NCBI GenBank assembly: GCA_016935755.1
Contig: JAFGQI010000020.1
Span: 1 to 32,797, forward strand
Length of the DNA: 32,797 nt
From: Anaerolineales bacterium
GTDB taxonomy: Bacteria; Chloroflexota; Anaerolineae; Anaerolineales; UBA4823
Direction of reading: 5' to 3'
The translations under genes were made by a program, and so were the position numbers. Positions 32,118-32,797 of the stretch are shown in pieces; within the stretch, counting starts at the first letter, position 1; every line of letters starts with the position of its first letter. Below the pieces are notes generated by a model that saw nothing but the letters and a program-made list of their open reading frames with translations, had not been told where the DNA came from and searched no databases.

Positions 32118-32797
32118 ATGGACATCTTCGAGAAATGCTACGGTTATACCACGGCAAAAGAAGCCATGGCGGCAGGTTTTTACCCTTATTTCATCCCACT
32201 GACCGGCAACGAAGGCAGTGAGGCGAATTACCGCGGGCGGCGTCTGATCATGTGCGGCTCCAACAACTATTTGGGGCTGACCACCCACCCCAAGGTGCGC
32301 GCCGCCGCCGAAGAAGCCATCCGCCAGTATGGCACCAGCTGCACCGGCTCGCGCTTCCTCAATGGTACGCTGGAGATGCACGAGGAATTGGAGCGCCAAT
32401 TAGCTGACTGGGTGGGCAAAGAAGCCGCCCTGGTGTTCTCCACCGGTATGCAGGTCAACCTGGGGACGATCAGCGCGCTGGTCAGCCGCGGGGATGTGGT
32501 GCTGCTCGATAAAGATGACCATGCCAGCCTGGTGGATGGGGCGCGGCTGAGCTGGGGGGAGACCCGCCGCTTCCGGCATAACGACCTCCGGGATCTGGAA
32601 CGCATCCTGGCAGGCATCCCAGACGACAAGGGCAAGCTGGTGGTGGTGGACGGTCTGTTCAGCATGGGTGGCGACATCGCCCCGCTGCCCGAAATCATCG
32701 CTGTGTGCAAAAAATACGGCGCACGCCTGATGGTGGACGACGCCCATTCCGTCGGCGTGCTGGGCGGGGGCCGCGGCACCGCGGCGCACTTCGGGGT
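32118..32797 (+). CDS. Serine palmitoyltransferase-like alpha-oxoamine synthase (partial, cut by window end)
   Basis: The first 226 residues of a PLP enzyme of about 400 aa; the frame is open at the window edge. The start ATG 32118 has GGAAAGG upstream. It joins an amino acid to an acyl-CoA with loss of CO2. Features closest to bacterial SPT are '[17 protein letters not shown]', '[13 protein letters not shown]', 'DHASLVDG' with PLP-stacking His135, 'RFRHND', '[10 protein letters not shown]' and 'DDAHSVG' (Asp207, His210 for PLP). 8-amino-7-oxononanoate synthase and Gly C-acetyltransferase are relatives, but the SRFLNGT and GDIAPL wording and the KDSR-like gene before it favour SPT. The PLP lysine lies beyond the window. 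Confidence 0.85.
   Translation, partial: MDIFEKCYGYTTAKEAMAAGFYPYFIPLTGNEGSEANYRGRRLIMCGSNNYLGLTTHPKVRAAAEEAIRQYGTSCTGSRFLNGTLEMHEELERQLADWVGKEAALVFSTGMQVNLGTISALVSRGDVVLLDKDDHASLVDGARLSWGETRRFRHNDLRDLERILAGIPDDKGKLVVVDGLFSMGGDIAPLPEIIAVCKKYGARLMVDDAHSVGVLGGGRGTAAHFG

Overview
The window looks like a chromosomal segment of a GC-rich, probably anaerobic or facultative member of the Chloroflexota (Anaerolineae-like). This is an inference from gene types, not a database match. The pointers are DUF4349 and YfbK-like VWA lipoproteins with Pro/Thr-rich linkers, a helicase-associated (XPB/Ssl2 N-terminal-like) protein without a helicase core, a giant SecA, a multi-GAF soluble histidine kinase and a very large secreted beta-helix protein. 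No rRNA, tRNA, CRISPR array or intact insertion sequence was seen.

Layout. 1-8703: cell-surface genes. These are a 1547-aa secreted beta-helix/gingipain-like protein, a short DUF4349 lipoprotein, a convergent ParB/SbnI-like protein and a VWA lipoprotein. 8790-10850: an AT-rich island with one membrane glycosyltransferase (GT39-like) and about 390 bases with no convincing gene. 10847-12524: an unrecognised basic protein facing a full-length DUF4349 lipoprotein. 12525-12728: an intergenic region with a perfect 21-bp palindrome and a 122-base multi-hairpin element closed by a 14-bp inverted repeat. 12718-15268 (minus): helicase-associated protein and DUF429 protein. 15490-18430 (plus): methylmalonyl-CoA mutase B12-binding subunit, MeaB, Fpg and a small membrane protein, tightly packed. 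18436-26312 (minus): secA, GAF histidine kinase and adenosine deaminase, with an ATGA overlap between the last two. 26440-30193 (plus): ZIP metal transporter, malic enzyme, a thioredoxin-reductase-like flavoprotein without its redox cysteines and a small membrane protein. 30190-31101 (minus): homocysteine S-methyltransferase. 31247-32797 (plus): a 3-ketodihydrosphingosine-reductase-like SDR followed by a serine-palmitoyltransferase-like enzyme cut by the window edge.

The most interesting points are: (1) the KDSR + SPT pair, which predicts the first two steps of long-chain-base (sphingolipid) synthesis; (2) a SecA of about 1375 aa with large insertions in NBD2 and in the C-terminal scaffold region, and a Lys/Arg tail in place of the zinc motif; (3) a TrxR-fold protein beside malic enzyme in which the CxxC motif reads SALS; (4) the structured 12607-12728 element; (5) a gingipain-like caspase-fold domain with its propeptide-like domain downstream instead of upstream. 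Promoters with an extended -10 element (TGnTATAAT type) recur at 223, 26346 (minus) and 31171.
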